64,000 bases of DNA from Glandiceps talaboti (taxonomy: Eukaryota > Hemichordata > Enteropneusta > Spengelidae): NCBI RefSeq assembly GCF_964340395.1, contig NC_135571.1:7240453-7304452 (forward strand), written 5' to 3'. Position numbers and translations under genes: made by a program. Numbering within the stretch: the first letter of the stretch is position 1; every line of letters begins with the position of its first letter. Under the pieces are notes generated by a model. It was not told the origin of the DNA, did not search any database, and saw nothing but the letters and a program-made list of their open reading frames with translations. Below, one piece after another: positions 62,110-64,000 of the stretch.

Positions 62110-63470
62110 AAGGTCAATTCATGCAAAATAACGATGGTAAAATAGCAATGAACGATTAGCTGACATCTACATCGGATGTTAATCAGATTGGGTAGATGTT
62201 AAAATGAGTGGACAACAGTTTAAATTTGTAATCATGTATATTTATATGAGGTTTAAGTGATTAGTGACAACTCTAAGCCAGGGAGTACCTTAGGCAAAAA
62301 AAAAAAAAAAATTGTTTCTGGTCAGGACAGTTTGTCTAAAATGGTGCAATGACGCAATTTTTTTTATTTATGTTTTTTTAATTCTCAACAAACCTGTCAC
62401 TCAGTCTACTATCTATGACAGTTACTGTTCATTTATTTAGTACCTTAGAGCAAGTGTGTATGTGGGACAGATGTCATTCGCTTGTTCATGATTTGCTCTG
62501 CAGTTGTCTTCACTGAAGTAGGGAGGATTATTTTTGTTTTTCCCATAGATCTGCAGACTGCATGGGCTGGACAAACACATACACAAAGACCAACATAGTG
62601 GTATTTACGTGATGCGCGTGATGACCAGAAACAATTCTCTCTGTTTTTTTGGCCTTATTAATGTATTTTACTTTAGCGCCATTGATACTGACCATTCTTT
62701 CAACTAAAATGTTAGAAAAACAATTATTTTAGATTTTTGGTGGTCTATAACGTTAAACAAAAGTTGTCCTAGGATAGGGACTAAGCAGATGGAGACATTT
62801 CACTATAAATGCTCTTCGGTCATTGTTACCGGCGACAGGTAGATGATCATAAGGCAACCTATTCTGGTGACCTTTGACCTCAGTATCTTATGAATATGTA
62901 TGACAAAATGGTAAATAGACATTGTAGTATTAGTAAACATGACAGATCAAACAAATAATGGATGTATTTTAAAGTACAAGAAGGATAATACAATGATTGC
63001 AAAATATAAACACGTTTGAAAAAAAAGTGCAGCTGTATTTTTAGAGTCATTAAAATATACGACTGTTAGGGTATATACATAAAAATGAACAAAGATGTTC
63101 GTTATTTCATTATGGGTTTACACTACGGCGGTCCATTTCACCAAAAGGATCATCAGGTATATGGATGAGTGGTGGACTTGCTGACTGTTAGAGTATATGT
63201 ATATATCTCTTCTCTTAATAGCATACTCAACCTTTGCCAAGGTTGATAATGTTATCGCCTTGAGCATTTTTTGTTCCTGCTACAATTTCAGACTTTTTCC
63301 TACTATGCATACTATGCAAGTGATTACACCTTGGAGGTAGGAAGGTAATTTTATCAAGAATATGAAAGATGTATTCCTGACTTCTATAAAAGGAGATATT
63401 TCCTGTAATTATAGGCAGCTAGAGTTGACCTGCCTCCTTGAATGTTTTTTTCAATACTAACTTTAATTTT
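62110..63470. other. 3' flank, nothing recognised
   Basis: AT-rich sequence with short poly-A and poly-T runs; no exon-like block, RNA gene or clear repeat was seen. Confidence 0.5.
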
Positions 63471-63479
63471 GTAGTTTAA

Positions 63480-63720
63480 TATCAGTGTAGAACTCATTGT
63501 ATACTTTTATACTTCAGTTGTATATAGTTGTATACCAGTTCATATTATCATTGTGTACTTCAATATCAGTTTGTTCTTTTACAGTCAGTATTAGTTTGTA
63601 CATCAATCAAAGATTTCATTTAGTATTTTTACAGTCAGTGTTAGTTCAACATCAGTCATTTTGTACTTTTACCATCAGTGTAAGTTCATACATCTATCAA
63701 AAACTAAGTAAATAGAGGTT
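63480..63720 (+). repeat. degenerate repeat of TTTTACAGTCAGTGTTAGTT type
   Basis: Words TTGTACTTTTAC, ATCAGT and TTAGTTTGTACATCAATCAA recur at irregular 40-60 bp spacing. Confidence 0.5.
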
Positions 63721-64000
63721 GTGTGTTTTTAAAGATGATTTCAGAAGTATGCATTACATATCCTTAAATCATAACTCTCACCAATTCAAAGATGCACTGT
63801 ACACATTTGTACACTATACCATAATTTGTGTTGCTAAGACACCATTTAAGGTGATGTATCATTAGAGGAATTTTCAACCAATACCATGGTTTAAAATGTA
63901 CTTATTAGACAGCTTACTGTATAGCCCTTACAAGCTCAAAGACATACTGTGTGAGTACCTTTCCATATAGTGCCAAGAATTGTATTCAAAGAGTTTTACC

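Noticed and set aside
1-64000. A bacterial-style or phage-style defence cassette
   Set aside because: All confident genes are spliced animal genes, and no cluster of intronless nuclease, reverse transcriptase or toxin-like genes exists apart from the LINE.

Overview
The window is animal nuclear DNA. Genes are split by many GT-AG introns of 0.1 to 4 kb, the DNA is AT-rich, and it is packed with microsatellites, minisatellites and small transposons. Protein families, one LINE with L1-type ORF1 and APE-type ORF2, tRNA-headed SINEs and frequent ACATGTAC-type words fit a marine invertebrate such as a lophotrochozoan or an invertebrate deuterostome. I cannot name the species.

Layout. (1) 1940-7261, minus strand: the first three coding exons of a mitochondrial glutamate carrier (SLC25A22/SLC25A18 type), running off the left edge. 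(2) About 7.5-25.8 kb: no coding exon I can support. It holds foldback MITEs, tandem arrays, microsatellites and one CpG-rich patch near 23.5-23.9 kb. (3) 25825-31469, minus strand: a complete seven-exon gene for mitochondrial ribosomal protein L21 (MRPL21, bL21m, 225 aa). (4) 31470-31852: a compact head-to-head promoter. (5) 33101-61085, plus strand: a complete 24-coding-exon senataxin gene (SETX, SF1B RNA/DNA helicase). The join reads through to a 3,311-residue protein with every exon phase matching. (6) 61.1-64 kb: 3' UTR and flank with no further gene seen.

MRPL21 and SETX diverge from one promoter. MRPL21 and the glutamate carrier serve the mitochondrion. Senataxin acts in the nucleus on R-loops and transcription termination.

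The most informative non-coding material is mobile DNA. A foldback MITE family is present in three copies, each flanked by a 9-bp target duplication. A second MITE, also with a 9-bp duplication, sits 13 bp downstream of a SETX splice donor. A 13-copy minisatellite appears to be built from that second MITE's two termini. A LINE in the last SETX intron, in antisense, has an intact 5' end but a truncated 3' end. The 3' end of SETX exon 15, with its splice donor, is repeated several times inside the following intron. I saw no prokaryotic-style defence system, CRISPR, rRNA or functional tRNA gene.
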